Positions 10,215 to 19,645 of a stretch of DNA of 64,000 bases are shown here, one piece after another; position 1 is the stretch's first letter; the number at the start of each line of letters is the position of its first letter. Made by a program: the position numbers and the translations under genes. The notes beneath the pieces are model-generated. The model was not told where the DNA came from. It saw nothing but the letters and a program-made list of their open reading frames with translations, and made no database searches. Source of the DNA: Leptospira andrefontaineae (lineage in GTDB: Bacteria > Spirochaetota > Leptospiria > Leptospirales > Leptospiraceae); assembly GCF_004770105.1 (NCBI RefSeq), contig NZ_RQEY01000010.1:124001-188000 (forward strand). Direction: 5' to 3'.

Positions 10215-10514
10215 TCAAAGATCTCCGATCAAACCTTCTTCTAAAAGAGTGATCAATTTTTTAGTCTTCTCTTCCGCTTCCGGAGAAGAAGGTCCTGATT
10301 CGTCGGTTTTGTTTTTGGATTGTTCCAATTCGTCTGCGAAGTTTAAAGCAGCGAGCACCGCGAGTTTCAATTTAGGTGCATTAGGCATTCCCAATTGTAA
10401 CTCACGGATTTTTCGGTCTACCAATTCGGCGAGCCTATGGATGTATTCCGGATCGGTATCGCCTACAATGGTATAGTCGTCGCCCAGTATACGAGCTTTG
10501 ACTCTTTCACTCAT
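10215..10514 (-). CDS. zapA: cell division protein ZapA
   Basis: Small FtsZ-ring stabiliser. The 99 residues contain the ZapA pattern VKARILGDDYTIVGDTDPEYI followed by HRLAELVDRKIRELQ and a conserved LAVLAALNFADEL helix, then a short charged coiled tail. It is five bases downstream of a ZapB-like coiled-coil gene, which supports a division role for both. Confidence 0.9.
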   Translation of the reverse strand: MSERVKARILGDDYTIVGDTDPEYIHRLAELVDRKIRELQLGMPNAPKLKLAVLAALNFADELEQSKNKTDESGPSSPEAEEKTKKLITLLEEGLIGDL

Positions 10515-10519
10515 AAAAA

Positions 10520-11197
<678 letters not shown>

Positions 11198-11350
11198 AGT
11201 GCGAACCTCGTTCTCCTTAGTTGGAGTGGTTTATTTTGTAAAATTACACTTAGAGCGAAATTCCGCCTAAATATTTGAGACCTGCCTATTCGGCAAAATC
11301 CATCCCATTTTTCATCTTTCTCAAAAAGAGAAAAACCTTTTTTTCTAAAA

Positions 11351-11380
11351 ACAAAGAAAGCCCGTAGAATTACGGGCTTT
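11351..11380 (-). terminator. terminator of the thrS-infC-rpmI-rplT operon
   Basis: On the minus strand a ten-base stem (AAAGCCCGTA / TACGGGCTTT) with a four-base loop, followed by CTTTGTTTTTAG. It lies about 50 bases after the rplT stop codon and separates the ribosomal operon from the ZapB-like gene. Confidence 0.8.
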
Positions 11381-11430
11381 TTCAGGCGGGAAGATCCGAA
11401 AATCCGGACCCTCCTAAGGGCGAATATTGA

Positions 11431-11784
11431 TTACGCCGCTACCTTGATTTTTTCAACCAGAGCGTTGAAAGTTTCTTTGTCGCTAAACGCAAGTTCGGCC
11501 AGGGCTTTTCTATCCAAAGAAATATTGGCTTTTTTCAATCCGTACATGAATTGAGAATAAGAAAGTCCAGCTTCGCGAGCAGCAGCATTGATACGGATAA
11601 TCCAAAGTTTGCGGAAATCACGTTTTTTTGCTCTTCTGTCTCTATACGCCCACTGACCCGCTTTCATTACTGCGGATTTCGCAGTTCTGTAAAGTTTGGA
11701 TCTTGCTCCTCTAAAACCTTTTGCGGTTTTTAGGATTTTTTTACGACGATTCTTGTGTATGGTTCCGTTTGTTGCGCGTGGCAT
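11431..11784 (-). CDS. rplT: 50S ribosomal protein L20
   Basis: 23S rRNA-binding assembly protein. The 117-residue basic protein starts with [19 protein letters not shown] and contains [21 protein letters not shown]-type [16 protein letters not shown] and [16 protein letters not shown], all L20 hallmarks; length is standard. It shares one base with the rpmI stop codon, so translation is coupled. In other bacteria L20 represses its own operon. Confidence 0.98.
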   Translation of the reverse strand: MPRATNGTIHKNRRKKILKTAKGFRGARSKLYRTAKSAVMKAGQWAYRDRRAKKRDFRKLWIIRINAAAREAGLSYSQFMYGLKKANISLDRKALAELAFSDKETFNALVEKIKVAA

Positions 11785-11987
11785 TATCGAACTCCGTAAG
11801 GCATGAGTCTAACGATTGCTTTCCAATCCGCATCCACTACCAAGGTCATTCCTCTAAGACGACGACGTCTTTTAGGTCCTTTTTTGGTAAGAATGTGACG
11901 GGTGTTCATACTCTTCCGTTTTATTTTATTATTTTTGGAAAACTTGAACCGTTTAGCTGCGGCTCTATTTGTTTTAAGCTTAGGCAT
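11784..11987 (-). CDS. rpmI: 50S ribosomal protein L35
   Basis: Small basic 67-residue protein beginning [20 protein letters not shown], with [16 protein letters not shown] in the middle, the L35 pattern. It stands between infC and rplT in the conserved infC-rpmI-rplT order, 33 bases after infC. Confidence 0.98.
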   Translation of the reverse strand: MPKLKTNRAAAKRFKFSKNNKIKRKSMNTRHILTKKGPKRRRRLRGMTLVVDADWKAIVRLMPYGVR

Positions 11988-12020
11988 TTCCCCTACCTCG
12001 ATAATTCCTGAATATTTACT

Positions 12021-12569
12021 CTATTGCTTTGCAGCAAGAGGTGTGATAACTACAACGATTTGGCGGCCGTCTAACACTGGTTCTCTTTCCGGAGTACCGA
12101 CCGATTTCAAATCTTCTACCATTCGATTGACTACGTTCATCCCGAGTTCGGAGTGCATCATTTCACGACCGCGAAAGCGAAGGCTGACTTTAACTTTGTC
12201 ACCTTTTTGAAGAAACTCCACTGCGTGGCGTCTTTTAATATCGTAATCATGTTGTTCGATCCTTGGACGGATCTTCACTTCTTTCACGTTGATTACGTGT
12301 TGTTTCTTCTTAGCTTCCTTACTCTTTTTAAGTAGTTCGAACTTATATTTACCGTAATCGATGATCTTGCAGACGTGAATCTCTTGGTCACCGGATACTT
12401 CTACCAGATCCAAGTTCTCTTCTTTAGCACGTCGTAATGCTTCGTCAAAAGAAACGATCATTGCACCGTCATCCGACACCAATCTTACTTGGGATACCCC
12501 TGTAATTTTCTCATTAATTCTATGAGTAAATAGCTTATCGGTGGGTTTCGGTTGAGGCCTCTTCTGCAT
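12021..12569 (-). CDS. infC: translation initiation factor IF-3
   Basis: Binds the 30S subunit and proofreads start-codon selection. The 182 residues show the N-terminal domain ([35 protein letters not shown]) and C-terminal domain ([39 protein letters not shown]). It begins with ATG, unlike the AUU of enterobacteria, so the classical IF-3 autoregulation by rare start codon is not expected. It lies about 90 bases after thrS. Confidence 0.97.
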   Translation of the reverse strand: MQKRPQPKPTDKLFTHRINEKITGVSQVRLVSDDGAMIVSFDEALRRAKEENLDLVEVSGDQEIHVCKIIDYGKYKFELLKKSKEAKKKQHVINVKEVKIRPRIEQHDYDIKRRHAVEFLQKGDKVKVSLRFRGREMMHSELGMNVVNRMVEDLKSVGTPEREPVLDGRQIVVVITPLAAKQ

Positions 12570-12662
12570 TCAATCTCCGGTTTTTTCCAATTTTTTGGCT
12601 AGTAGGCTAGCTTTCAAGCGATTTTCTCTACGGATAGCCTAGTTCATCAAGTAGAATTTAGT

Positions 12663-14636
12663 TCAAAGTCCTTCTGAGACTTCCTTTTCCAGTAAAGAGC
12701 GGAACTCGGAATAAGACATAGAAATTGTTTCTTCTGAGCCTCGTTTTCGAACCGCAACTGTGCCGGAATCCTTCTCTTTTTGGCCCAATACCAGAAGGTA
12801 ATTTGCCTTTTTCAGGATAGAATCTCGGATCTTTGCGCCGATCTTCTCATTTCGGAAATCCCCTTCTGCCCTAAAACCGGAATCGATCAGATTTTTTAAG
12901 ATCTCGGATCCGTATTCCTGCACATTTTCAGTTACGGTTAGAACACGTATCTGGTTAGGAGAGAGCCAAAGTGGAAACTTACCTTCGAAATGTTCGATCA
13001 GTATCCCGATAAATCTTTCTAAGGAACCATAGATTGCTCTATGAACCATGACCGGTCTTTTTTTGGCGCCATCAGAATCAGTATAATCCAATTCGAAACG
13101 ATCCGGCATGGAGAAGTCTATTTGAACGGTTCCGCATTGCCACATTCTTCCAATAGAATCCTTGATATTGAATTCTATTTTAGGTCCGTAGAATGCACCT
13201 TCCCCTTCTTTGATCGCGTAGGGAATTCCTCTTTTTTCCAAAGCTTGCTTGAGAGCGTTGGTAGCAAATTCCCAATCTTCGTCCTTTCCTTGTGATTTTT
13301 CGGGACGAGTTGCGATATAAGTTTTAAATTCTTGGAATCCGAACTTCTTATACACATTAAAAGTGAAGTCGATGATATCCAGCACTTCTGCTTCCAGATA
13401 TTCCAAAGGTGCATAGATATGTGCGTCGTCTTGAGTGAATGCTCTTACTCTAAAAAGTCCATGAAGAACCCCGTGCAACTCGTGACGATGCACACTTCCT
13501 AATTCAGCAAATCTAAGAGGAAGTTCTCTATAAGAATGAAGATGGTGTTTATAGATCAAACTACAACCAGGACAATTCATCGGCTTGATCGCGAATTCTT
13601 CTTCGTCGATATCAACGAAATACATATTCTCGTTGAAGTTATCCCAGTGACCGCTTCTTCTCCATAACTCCGAAGAAAGAACTGCAGGAGTTTTGATCTC
13701 TTGGTACCCACGCTTAGCACATTCTTTACGAATATAATCCGCTAATGCATTCCAAAGAGTAGTTCCCTTGGGATGCCAGAAAGGAAAACCAGGAGCCTCC
13801 GGTTGGAAAGAGAATAGATCCATTTCCTTTCCAATCTTTCTGTGATCTCTCTTCTTAGCCTCTTCCAGTTGGAAAACATACTCGTCCAATTCCTTTTTAC
13901 TTGGGAATGCGATCCCGTAAATTCGGGTGAGCATACGATTGTTTTTGTCCGCTTTCCAGTAAGCTCCGGAAAGTGCAGTCAACTTGAATGCTTTCAGAAA
14001 TCCGGAGCGAGGAATATGAGGTCCTCTACAAAGGTCGAACCATTCCCCCATTCCGTAGATAGAAACTTTGTCGTCAGGAATTTGGCCAACGATCTCTACC
14101 TTATAGGTCTCTCCCATTTTTTCGAAAACGGAGATCGCTTCCTTTTTGTCCCAAACTTTGCGAAAAACTTCGTGGTCATTATCTACGATCTTCTTCATCT
14201 CCGCTTCAATCTTTGGAAAATCTTCAGGAGTGATCACGGTTTCGGTAAAATCGATATCGTAATAGAAGAACCCGGGTCCGTTTTCGATCACAGGACCAAC
14301 TGTTAATTTTGCATCTTTATATAAATTCTGGACCGCCATCCCGAGCAAGTGAGCCGCGGAATGCTGGAAGGTCTCCCAACCTTCTTTGTCTTGGAAGGTC
14401 AAAACTTCCAATTTAGGTGTGGTGTTTGGGGTGGTTGTGGAATCAATGGTCCGGCTCAAATCCAAAACGTTTGTGCCATCCAAGCGGACTGCTAACGCCT
14501 TGTTCTTTAAGAACGGAAGTTGGGATTCTATAAAATCCTTATATGAGGAACCGGAGGATACTTCTTTAGAACTTCCATCCGGTAAGATAAATTTGACTGA
14601 CTGATTTTGAACTGCCACAGCTACCCCTGCTTCCAT
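12663..14636 (-). CDS. thrS: threonyl-tRNA synthetase
   Basis: Class II synthetase charging tRNA-Thr. Domains: TGS (about 10-70), the editing/SAD region (about 80-230, [12 protein letters not shown]), the catalytic core with motif 1, motif 2 ([14 protein letters not shown]) and motif 3 ([16 protein letters not shown]), the zinc ligand Cys in [12 protein letters not shown], and an anticodon-binding domain from about 560. The frame stays open to an ATG at 14678, but the extra 14 residues lie in repeat-like intergenic DNA with no ribosome-binding site, so I prefer the Met at 14636 (657 residues). It heads the thrS-infC-rpmI-rplT run. Confidence 0.93.
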   Translation of the reverse strand: MEAGVAVAVQNQSVKFILPDGSSKEVSSGSSYKDFIESQLPFLKNKALAVRLDGTNVLDLSRTIDSTTTPNTTPKLEVLTFQDKEGWETFQHSAAHLLGMAVQNLYKDAKLTVGPVIENGPGFFYYDIDFTETVITPEDFPKIEAEMKKIVDNDHEVFRKVWDKKEAISVFEKMGETYKVEIVGQIPDDKVSIYGMGEWFDLCRGPHIPRSGFLKAFKLTALSGAYWKADKNNRMLTRIYGIAFPSKKELDEYVFQLEEAKKRDHRKIGKEMDLFSFQPEAPGFPFWHPKGTTLWNALADYIRKECAKRGYQEIKTPAVLSSELWRRSGHWDNFNENMYFVDIDEEEFAIKPMNCPGCSLIYKHHLHSYRELPLRFAELGSVHRHELHGVLHGLFRVRAFTQDDAHIYAPLEYLEAEVLDIIDFTFNVYKKFGFQEFKTYIATRPEKSQGKDEDWEFATNALKQALEKRGIPYAIKEGEGAFYGPKIEFNIKDSIGRMWQCGTVQIDFSMPDRFELDYTDSDGAKKRPVMVHRAIYGSLERFIGILIEHFEGKFPLWLSPNQIRVLTVTENVQEYGSEILKNLIDSGFRAEGDFRNEKIGAKIRDSILKKANYLLVLGQKEKDSGTVAVRKRGSEETISMSYSEFRSLLEKEVSEGL

Positions 14637-14731
14637 TCCGTCGATACGCGGTTTTTTTCGCAAGCAATCATGGGGCACGCAAAGCCGCGAAGGGGAAAAG
14701 ATTCTTCAATCGGATATCCAAAATCTTCTTA

Positions 14732-14789
14732 GCTTTGCGGCTTCGCGTGAAACTTCTTTTTTTGGTTCACGCAAAGGCACGGAGCTCAC
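14732..14789 (+). repeat. intergenic hairpin repeat (type R3), copy 1
   Basis: Arms CTTCGCGTGAAAC and GTTCACGCAAAG are inverted, nearly complementary (one mismatch in the core), with a T-rich loop. The same arms recur around 31336-31388 and, spaced more widely, around 58019-58095. Confidence 0.7.
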
Positions 14790-14798
14790 AAAGATTGT

Positions 14799-14894
14799 CG
14801 CTGCGGAAAGGATGCGAAGGGCTTGTCACGAAGTGACGAGGGCGAATGCCCGAGCCTGTAGCAGCCTGGTCCGAAGCATCGCGAGGAGCCGCCC
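14799..14894 (+). repeat. GC-rich intergenic repeat (type R2), copy 1
   Basis: Begins CGCTGCGG, continues GGATGCGAAGGG, a small hairpin GTCACGAAGTGAC, then GAGCCTGTAGCAGCCTGGTCCGA and ends GCGAGGAGCCGCCCA. Homologous to 34788-34868 over most of its length and to 50919-50961 over its first half. Confidence 0.7.
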
Positions 14895-14912
14895 AACTTT
14901 GCTTTATGAACT

Positions 14913-14928
14913 TGTTGGAGTTCCTACA
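14913..14928. repeat. palindrome of the TGTAGGAxxTCCTACA family, imperfect copy
   Basis: TGTTGGAGTTCCTACA, 55 bases before the carA start. It differs from a perfect palindrome at two paired positions. It lies in the untranslated leader if carA starts at 14983. Confidence 0.6.
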
Positions 14929-14982
14929 AAATTCTGGGTGATTCCACTTGACCCTTGCCTTCGCTGCGAAAGCCTGTCCTTA

Positions 14983-16071
14983 ATGAAAGCGTTCTTGGTT
15001 TTAGAAAACGGGGACGTATACGAAGGTGAATCCTTCGGCTACGAAACCCAGTCCGTTGGGGAAATCGTCTTTAATACTTCTATGGCGGGTTACCAGGAAA
15101 TTCTGACTGACCCTTCCTACGCCAATCAAATTGTAACTCTCACCTACCCGATGATCGGAAACTACGGTATCCATCCGGAAAATATGGAATCCGGAAAGAT
15201 CCAAGCGGCCGGAATGATCGTGAAAGAATATGTGGATCGTCCTTCCAACTTCAAGGCCCAAAAGACATTATCTCAATTTCTAAAAGATTATAAAATTCCA
15301 GGGATCCAAGGGATCGACACTCGAAAGTTGACCCGATTCATCCGCACAAATGGAGCTCCTAACGGAGGGATCTTTGTCGCAAATGAATACTCTGATTCTT
15401 TTTTAGCACAGGTGAAGAAGTTCCCGGGGATCGCAGACGCAGACCTCGCGAAGGTTGTCACTACTGATAAAAAATACGAGTTCGGATCTGGCTCAGGAAA
15501 AAAATATAAACTAGCAGTTTATGATTATGGCGTGAAGACAAATATCCTTCGCCTCTTAGACTCGGCAGGTTTTGCAGTTTCTGTTTACCCTGCTCAAACT
15601 CCCGCTTCTGAAATTATGAAAGATGGCGTAGATGCTTTCTTCCTTTCGAATGGTCCTGGAGATCCAGCAGCTTGTACTTACGCAATCGATTCTACAAAAG
15701 CCATATTAGAAAATAATTATCCTCTTTTCGGAATCTGCCTAGGCCATCAGATCATTGGCCTAACCTTAGGTAAGAAAACTGAAAAAATGAAATTCGGCCA
15801 TAGAGGCGGAAACCAACCTGTAAAAAGTTTGGAGACCGGTAGAGTGGAGATTACTTCTCAGAACCATGGCTTTGCTGTGGTTGCGGAAACTTCCGAAAAA
15901 GAACCGATTTCTTTTATCAATCTAAACGACGATACTGTAGAAGGTATTTTGAAATCAGGTTATCCTCTTCTGTCGGTCCAATACCATCCGGAAAGTTCTC
16001 CAGGTCCGAATGACAGTAGATACTTATTTCAGAAATTCTACGATTTAGTGGATTCAACTAAGAAGAAGTAA
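14983..16071 (+). CDS. carA: carbamoyl-phosphate synthase small (glutaminase) subunit
   Basis: Hydrolyses glutamine and channels ammonia to CarB for carbamoyl phosphate (pyrimidines, arginine). Starting at [15 protein letters not shown] gives 362 residues, the normal size; the open frame continues 57 codons upstream, but only through repeat DNA with no family similarity. Domains: CarA N-terminal (1-150, [29 protein letters not shown]) and class I glutamine amidotransferase (about 175-360) with the nucleophile Cys in [15 protein letters not shown] and the His/Glu pair in YHPESSPGP. carB is not in the window. A palindromic element starts eight bases after the stop. Confidence 0.95.
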   Translation: MKAFLVLENGDVYEGESFGYETQSVGEIVFNTSMAGYQEILTDPSYANQIVTLTYPMIGNYGIHPENMESGKIQAAGMIVKEYVDRPSNFKAQKTLSQFLKDYKIPGIQGIDTRKLTRFIRTNGAPNGGIFVANEYSDSFLAQVKKFPGIADADLAKVVTTDKKYEFGSGSGKKYKLAVYDYGVKTNILRLLDSAGFAVSVYPAQTPASEIMKDGVDAFFLSNGPGDPAACTYAIDSTKAILENNYPLFGICLGHQIIGLTLGKKTEKMKFGHRGGNQPVKSLETGRVEITSQNHGFAVVAETSEKEPISFINLNDDTVEGILKSGYPLLSVQYHPESSPGPNDSRYLFQKFYDLVDSTKKK

Positions 16072-16079
16072 AGCTCCAG

Positions 16080-16230
16080 CCGTGTTGGAATTCCAACACG
16101 GGATTGTGAGCGCGGATTTCGTTGACAAATCGGCGACTTTATGGTAGGCGTGTAAGCGCTCTCCCACGAGCCACTCCCCCCTCCCGAACCTGGGCGGGGG
16201 CGGCCTTAGAAAAATGTAGGAACTCCTACA
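16080..16230. repeat. composite palindrome-bounded element, copy A (151 bp)
   Basis: Left end is a perfect 22-bp palindrome (16080-16101, core TGTTGGAATTCCAACA), right end TGTAGGAACTCCTACA (16215-16230). Between them are GTTGACA at 16121 and a GC-rich core (16156-16203) with GCTCTCCCACGAGCCACTCC, which then folds CCC/GGG-type arms into a hairpin ending GGGCGGGGGCGG. It fills the space between two convergent genes: eight bases after the carA stop and five before the stop of the AHSA1-type gene. Homologous to copies at 17225 and 34586. Confidence 0.85.
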
Positions 16231-16235
16231 AGGAT

Positions 16236-16733
16236 CTATCTCGGCGGGTAGCTCTTAAGCTTTTCCAAATACTTAGCAAGATTGCCGATATGTTGTTTAG
16301 CTCCTTCGATTGCTCCATATTTTTCATTCAATCTTTCAAGTTCATCTTTGCTCGGGAAGATCTGCTCCATCGTTAAGTTCGTGCCCTCTCCGACTTCTTC
16401 GAATATAATCTTAGATTCAAAATGAACATCCTGATCGCCTTCACCGTCTCCAAGATGTGTGTAGAGAATATGATAAGGCTTCTTGATATCAGTGAATTGG
16501 ATCTTATTCTTATAATCATGTCCATCCGGCCCATGCATGATAAATTCCCATATTCCGCCGTTTGTAAAATCCATATGCTTAGTAGTTAATGTAAATCCGT
16601 CCGGCCCCCACCATTCTCCAAGATGTTCCGGCATTGACCATACTTCGAAGAGAAGTTCTGTCGATACGTCAAAATATCTTTTATAAATGACCTTGTTACC
16701 TTCGATAGTTGTTTCCACGTTATTTTTTATCAC
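16236..16733 (-). CDS. SRPBCC / AHSA1-type domain protein
   Basis: 165-residue START-like hydrophobic-pocket protein (AHSA1/Hsp90-ATPase-activator-like family, cytoplasmic). Typical features are [26 protein letters not shown] near the N-terminus, [13 protein letters not shown] in the middle and a C-terminal helix with [12 protein letters not shown]. It overlaps the ArsR-type regulator by 14 bases; ArsR-SRPBCC pairs of this kind are common in bacteria and the SRPBCC partner is generally of unknown ligand. I cannot assign a substrate. Confidence 0.85.
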   Translation of the reverse strand: MIKNNVETTIEGNKVIYKRYFDVSTELLFEVWSMPEHLGEWWGPDGFTLTTKHMDFTNGGIWEFIMHGPDGHDYKNKIQFTDIKKPYHILYTHLGDGEGDQDVHFESKIIFEEVGEGTNLTMEQIFPSKDELERLNEKYGAIEGAKQHIGNLAKYLEKLKSYPPR

Positions 16734-17049
16734 GGGCTCTCTCCTTTTTAACCTTTAATACGTATCGATCCAACTTATCCAGGCGCTTATTCCATAGATC
16801 GATTATATCCAGCAGCCAATCTTCCATTTCATTAATGCTCGATCCGTTAAGACTATAGATACGTTTTTGCGCTTCCTTCTTCATGTTGAGGACCTTGGCG
16901 CTTTTTAGAACTTTCAAATGATGAGAAATGGCAGGTGGGCTTATCTCAAAATTTTGCCCGATCTCGGTCGAAGTAAGTTCTCCATTTTTAGCCACCAATC
17001 TCACTATTTCCCTTCTTGTATCATCTGCAAGGGCGGCAAAAGCATTCAT
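16720..17049 (-). CDS. ArsR-family transcriptional regulator
   Basis: 109-residue winged-helix repressor: [16 protein letters not shown], then the recognition helix region [21 protein letters not shown] and the wing [21 protein letters not shown]. No metal-binding CxC motif of ArsR/SmtB is present, so it is more likely of the PadR-like/metal-independent ArsR type often paired with AHSA1 proteins. An AT-rich inverted repeat 21-48 bases upstream is a probable autoregulatory operator. Confidence 0.9.
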   Translation of the reverse strand: MNAFAALADDTRREIVRLVAKNGELTSTEIGQNFEISPPAISHHLKVLKSAKVLNMKKEAQKRIYSLNGSSINEMEDWLLDIIDLWNKRLDKLDRYVLKVKKERARDKK

Positions 17050-17069
17050 AATCTATTATTTAAATGATT

Positions 17070-17097
17070 ATTTAATTAAGTCAATGTTTAATTAAAT
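17070..17097. promoter_or_regulatory. probable ArsR operator
   Basis: Perfect ten-base arms ATTTAATTAA / TTAATTAAAT separated by eight bases, 21 to 48 bases upstream of the arsR start. Position and symmetry suit a winged-helix dimer; binding is inference. Confidence 0.5.
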
Positions 17098-17224
17098 ACT
17101 TATCAAAATATATTCAATCTTTTGGGAAATTTGGCTAACGATCAAAAATGCCAGTCTCCTTAAAAAGGAGACTGAACTTCAAAAGAGTTATTTGAATTAC
17201 GAGAAATATTAAGGGATATCGGAA

Positions 17225-17375
17225 ATGTAGGAATTCCTACATGAATCCGATGTTGAGGGTCTTGTTGACGAAGAAAGGAATTTGTGATATGGGAAACTGA
17301 GCTCTCCCACGGGCCACTCCCCCCACCCGAACCTGGGCGGGGGCGATCTTGATACCACTGTAGGAATTCCTACAG
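17225..17375. repeat. composite palindrome-bounded element, copy B (151 bp)
   Basis: Bounded by perfect 18-bp palindromes at 17225-17242 and 17358-17375 (both with core TGTAGGAATTCCTACA). The interior carries GTTGACG at 17264 and the GC-rich core GAGCTCTCCCACGGGCCACT through GGGCGGGGGCG (17299-17345). Same length and same internal order as copy A. Relative to the adjacent minus-strand gene it lies 3', so its orientation toward the neighbouring stop codon is opposite to copies A and C. Confidence 0.85.
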
Positions 17376-17395
17376 CACAATCCAGATAAACTAAA

Positions 17396-19645
17396 TCAAG
17401 ATTCTTCGATCAGTTCCAACATTCTTTCTTTCTCTCTGCTATCTGCAGGATAACAAAGAGTCTGATTGGCTGTTGAAGTCTGGAAGTCTTTGTTCTTTCT
17501 ATCCAATTCTACAATTCTGTTTCGGATCTTACGAACTACGATCTGGGTCTCTTCTCTGTCTTTTCCGTCCAGGACGACCACGTATTTTCCCTGGCCGACT
17601 CTATAACAATAATCTGTTTCTCCCAGATTTTCCTGTATGGATGCTCTGAGTTCTTCGCAGTAATGAGCAAAAAATCCAGCACCTTTGATACGGACCATTC
17701 TGGTTGCATTCTGGACTTTGAAAACTGTAAGACTGAAAGGTGTCCCTATCTTGGAAGCTCTTGAGATCGCCTCGTCTATTCTGGATTCTACAGGACTGAA
17801 TGGATCTCTAAATACAGCGTCTCTTTCTTCCAGCATTAATAAATTGGAAAGAACTGGAGAAGCAATTTCGGAAATCCCTACTGCAGTTTCTCGGTCAGTA
17901 TCTGTCCAAGGCCTTTCGGTTTCATGGATGAATAACATTCCCACAAGCCAGTTCAAATTTAAGAACGGAAGAATGTCGAAATCATGCATGAGTCCTATCT
18001 CATCATTGGATAATTGAGATAACAATTCTGGATTTTTTCTGAAATTTGCGATCCTGAAAACTCCAGGCACGTTAGCAACTATTCCAACCAAGTTAGAATC
18101 TAATCCGAGTCTGAACTTTCCGGAAGTATCAGGCGTAAGAAGGTTTGTTCCAAAGACTTTGTATTCTTTTCTGCTGCTTCTATCTAAAAGTAAGAAACTC
18201 CAACGTCTTAAGCCTAGTTCTTTTTTTAATACTTCGACTAAATAGTCATATGCCTCGTCCATATCGCGGACTCCGGCAAGATCTCTTGCAGTAGCGAGTA
18301 TCCTCTCGTTACTTTTGACAATTTGGTTCAGGCGTTCATTTTCTACGTGAAGTGCTTCCAGGTCCATGATCCTTCTTAATACGGATCCGGCCATTTCTCC
18401 TACGATCTTTAAGAACTCCAGATCCTCGATCGTGTAATCTTCACCTTCGACAGTCTTACTTAATATTATAATTCCATAAAACTCGTCGTAACTACGAATT
18501 GGGACAAGCATCTCTGCTTCGGTTTTTTCCAGGATCTCTTTTTCTTTTTTAGGAGGAGAATGTTTTAAGACCTCTTTTGCATAAACGACTGAAGGAGTTT
18601 TTAACGCAGCTTGGTAACTCTCATCCCCTACTTCCAAAACCCAGTCAGGATCTGCTCCAATCCCTTGCGCCTCCACAACTCGGAGCACATCGTATTCTCC
18701 ATTTGTGGAAGAGAATATTACAATAGATTCAGCGCCGATCTGTCCTTGGATGGAAAAGCTTAGGTTTTCGAAGAAATTAGTAAAATCCTTTGATGCGGAG
18801 ATCTCTTTTGATATTTCGAATGCAGATAAATAGTTCTCTAACTTTTTGCGAGAAGCGATCTGCAAATCGATAGGCAATGTAGAATAATCGGAATCATCAT
18901 CAAATAAGAACTGAGCATTTTCAGTATCGCTCTGTTCTTTGTTGAAAGGACGACCCGCTTCCTGGCTTGCTTGGTTCTCGGCATCCTTGACCCAATCATC
19001 GAATGGATCCTTGATAGCATCAGGTTTGGAAAGTCCGGAAGGAATCTTTTCTTCCTCTTTTGCTTCTTCAGCTTTGGATAATAATCCTTTGCTTGGAGTT
19101 TCTTCAGGAAGTTCTCCAAAATCCGCACCAAGATCAGAATCCTCTAACCCTAACCCAAGATCGGGGTCTATTTCAAAATCCGATTCTTCTTCTGCAGAAG
19201 AACCGAAATCTGTGGAAGATAGATCAAAGTCACTGTTTGCATCTTCTCCGAAACTTTCCTCACCGAAAGCGGTATCAGGAAAGGAAACTTCTGCATCCGA
19301 ATCTTCTCCTGCGAAAGTATTATTCGAAGTGTCCGCACCAAAATCGATATCTCCGAAATCTGCAGAAGGTGAATCAAAACTAAAATCTTCCTCGGAGGAA
19401 GTGGAAGCAGTTGCGGGTTCAAAGTTAGTAGGGTCTTCGTAAGCAGAAGCGACCTTCTCTTTTCTTCCGCCAAAATCCATTGCTTTTTCTAAAAGACCTT
19501 TGGCACGTACTGCCATGGACTTTTTTAAAAGAGAAGGTTTTTCCTCTCCTGAAATTGCAACCGAAGAGGAAGAGTTTTTAGTTCCGGATTCTAAATTCCC
19601 GGAACGAATGAGGCGAGTGACCTTGTCTAACAGACCCATCGTCAA
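17396..19645 (-). CDS. dual-GAF protein with degenerate GGDEF-like C-terminus
   Basis: Unnamed cytoplasmic protein of 749 residues. The first 230 are acidic, Ser/Asp/Glu-rich and low in complexity. Two GAF-like domains follow (about 265-430 and 450-600), each with the alternating beta pattern (AEMLVPIRSYDEFYGIIILS in the first). The last 140 residues look like a GGDEF fold (RDPFSPVESRIDEAISRASK, then FSLTVFKV) but the signature loop reads RVGQGKY, so neither GTP binding nor cyclase activity is expected. Its TTG start overlaps the stop of the upstream acidic repeat gene; an ATG two codons in is an equally good start. The two are surely one unit. Function unknown, possibly a second-messenger or redox sensor. 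Confidence 0.75.
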   Translation of the reverse strand: MTMGLLDKVTRLIRSGNLESGTKNSSSSVAISGEEKPSLLKKSMAVRAKGLLEKAMDFGGRKEKVASAYEDPTNFEPATASTSSEEDFSFDSPSADFGDIDFGADTSNNTFAGEDSDAEVSFPDTAFGEESFGEDANSDFDLSSTDFGSSAEEESDFEIDPDLGLGLEDSDLGADFGELPEETPSKGLLSKAEEAKEEEKIPSGLSKPDAIKDPFDDWVKDAENQASQEAGRPFNKEQSDTENAQFLFDDDSDYSTLPIDLQIASRKKLENYLSAFEISKEISASKDFTNFFENLSFSIQGQIGAESIVIFSSTNGEYDVLRVVEAQGIGADPDWVLEVGDESYQAALKTPSVVYAKEVLKHSPPKKEKEILEKTEAEMLVPIRSYDEFYGIIILSKTVEGEDYTIEDLEFLKIVGEMAGSVLRRIMDLEALHVENERLNQIVKSNERILATARDLAGVRDMDEAYDYLVEVLKKELGLRRWSFLLLDRSSRKEYKVFGTNLLTPDTSGKFRLGLDSNLVGIVANVPGVFRIANFRKNPELLSQLSNDEIGLMHDFDILPFLNLNWLVGMLFIHETERPWTDTDRETAVGISEIASPVLSNLLMLEERDAVFRDPFSPVESRIDEAISRASKIGTPFSLTVFKVQNATRMVRIKGAGFFAHYCEELRASIQENLGETDYCYRVGQGKYVVVLDGKDREETQIVVRKIRNRIVELDRKNKDFQTSTANQTLCYPADSREKERMLELIEES

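Larger units (their letters stand above)
14637..14982. other. 346-base divergent intergenic region between thrS and carA, packed with repeats
   Basis: Holds no gene I can support. It contains an arm-like ACGCAAAGCCGCGAAG (about 14677-14692), a hairpin repeat (14732-14789), a second repeat type with GTCACgaaGTGAC (14799-14894) and a near-palindrome of the TGTAGGAxxTCCTACA family (14913-14928). The open frame continuing upstream of carA on the plus strand and of thrS on the minus strand are both translations of this repeat DNA. Confidence 0.7.
17050..17395. other. 346-base intergenic region: operator plus composite element B
   Basis: No gene seen. Next to the arsR start lies an AT-rich inverted repeat; 17225-17375 is composite element copy B, ending 20 bases from the stop of the GAF protein gene. 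The stretch 17100-17224 is AT-rich and holds CTCCTTAAAAAGGAG (about 17157-17171), a short perfect palindrome that may act as a hairpin. Confidence 0.65.

Noticed and set aside
14637..14678. Longer thrS start (14 extra residues)
   Set aside because: The extra codons lie in repeat-rich intergenic DNA, no ribosome-binding site precedes them, and the TGS domain begins after the Met at 14636.
14812..14982. An N-terminal extension of carA (57 codons upstream of MKAFLVL) in the open frame
   Set aside because: It translates repeat R2 and a palindrome, has no similarity to CarA, and the Met at 14983 gives the normal family length.
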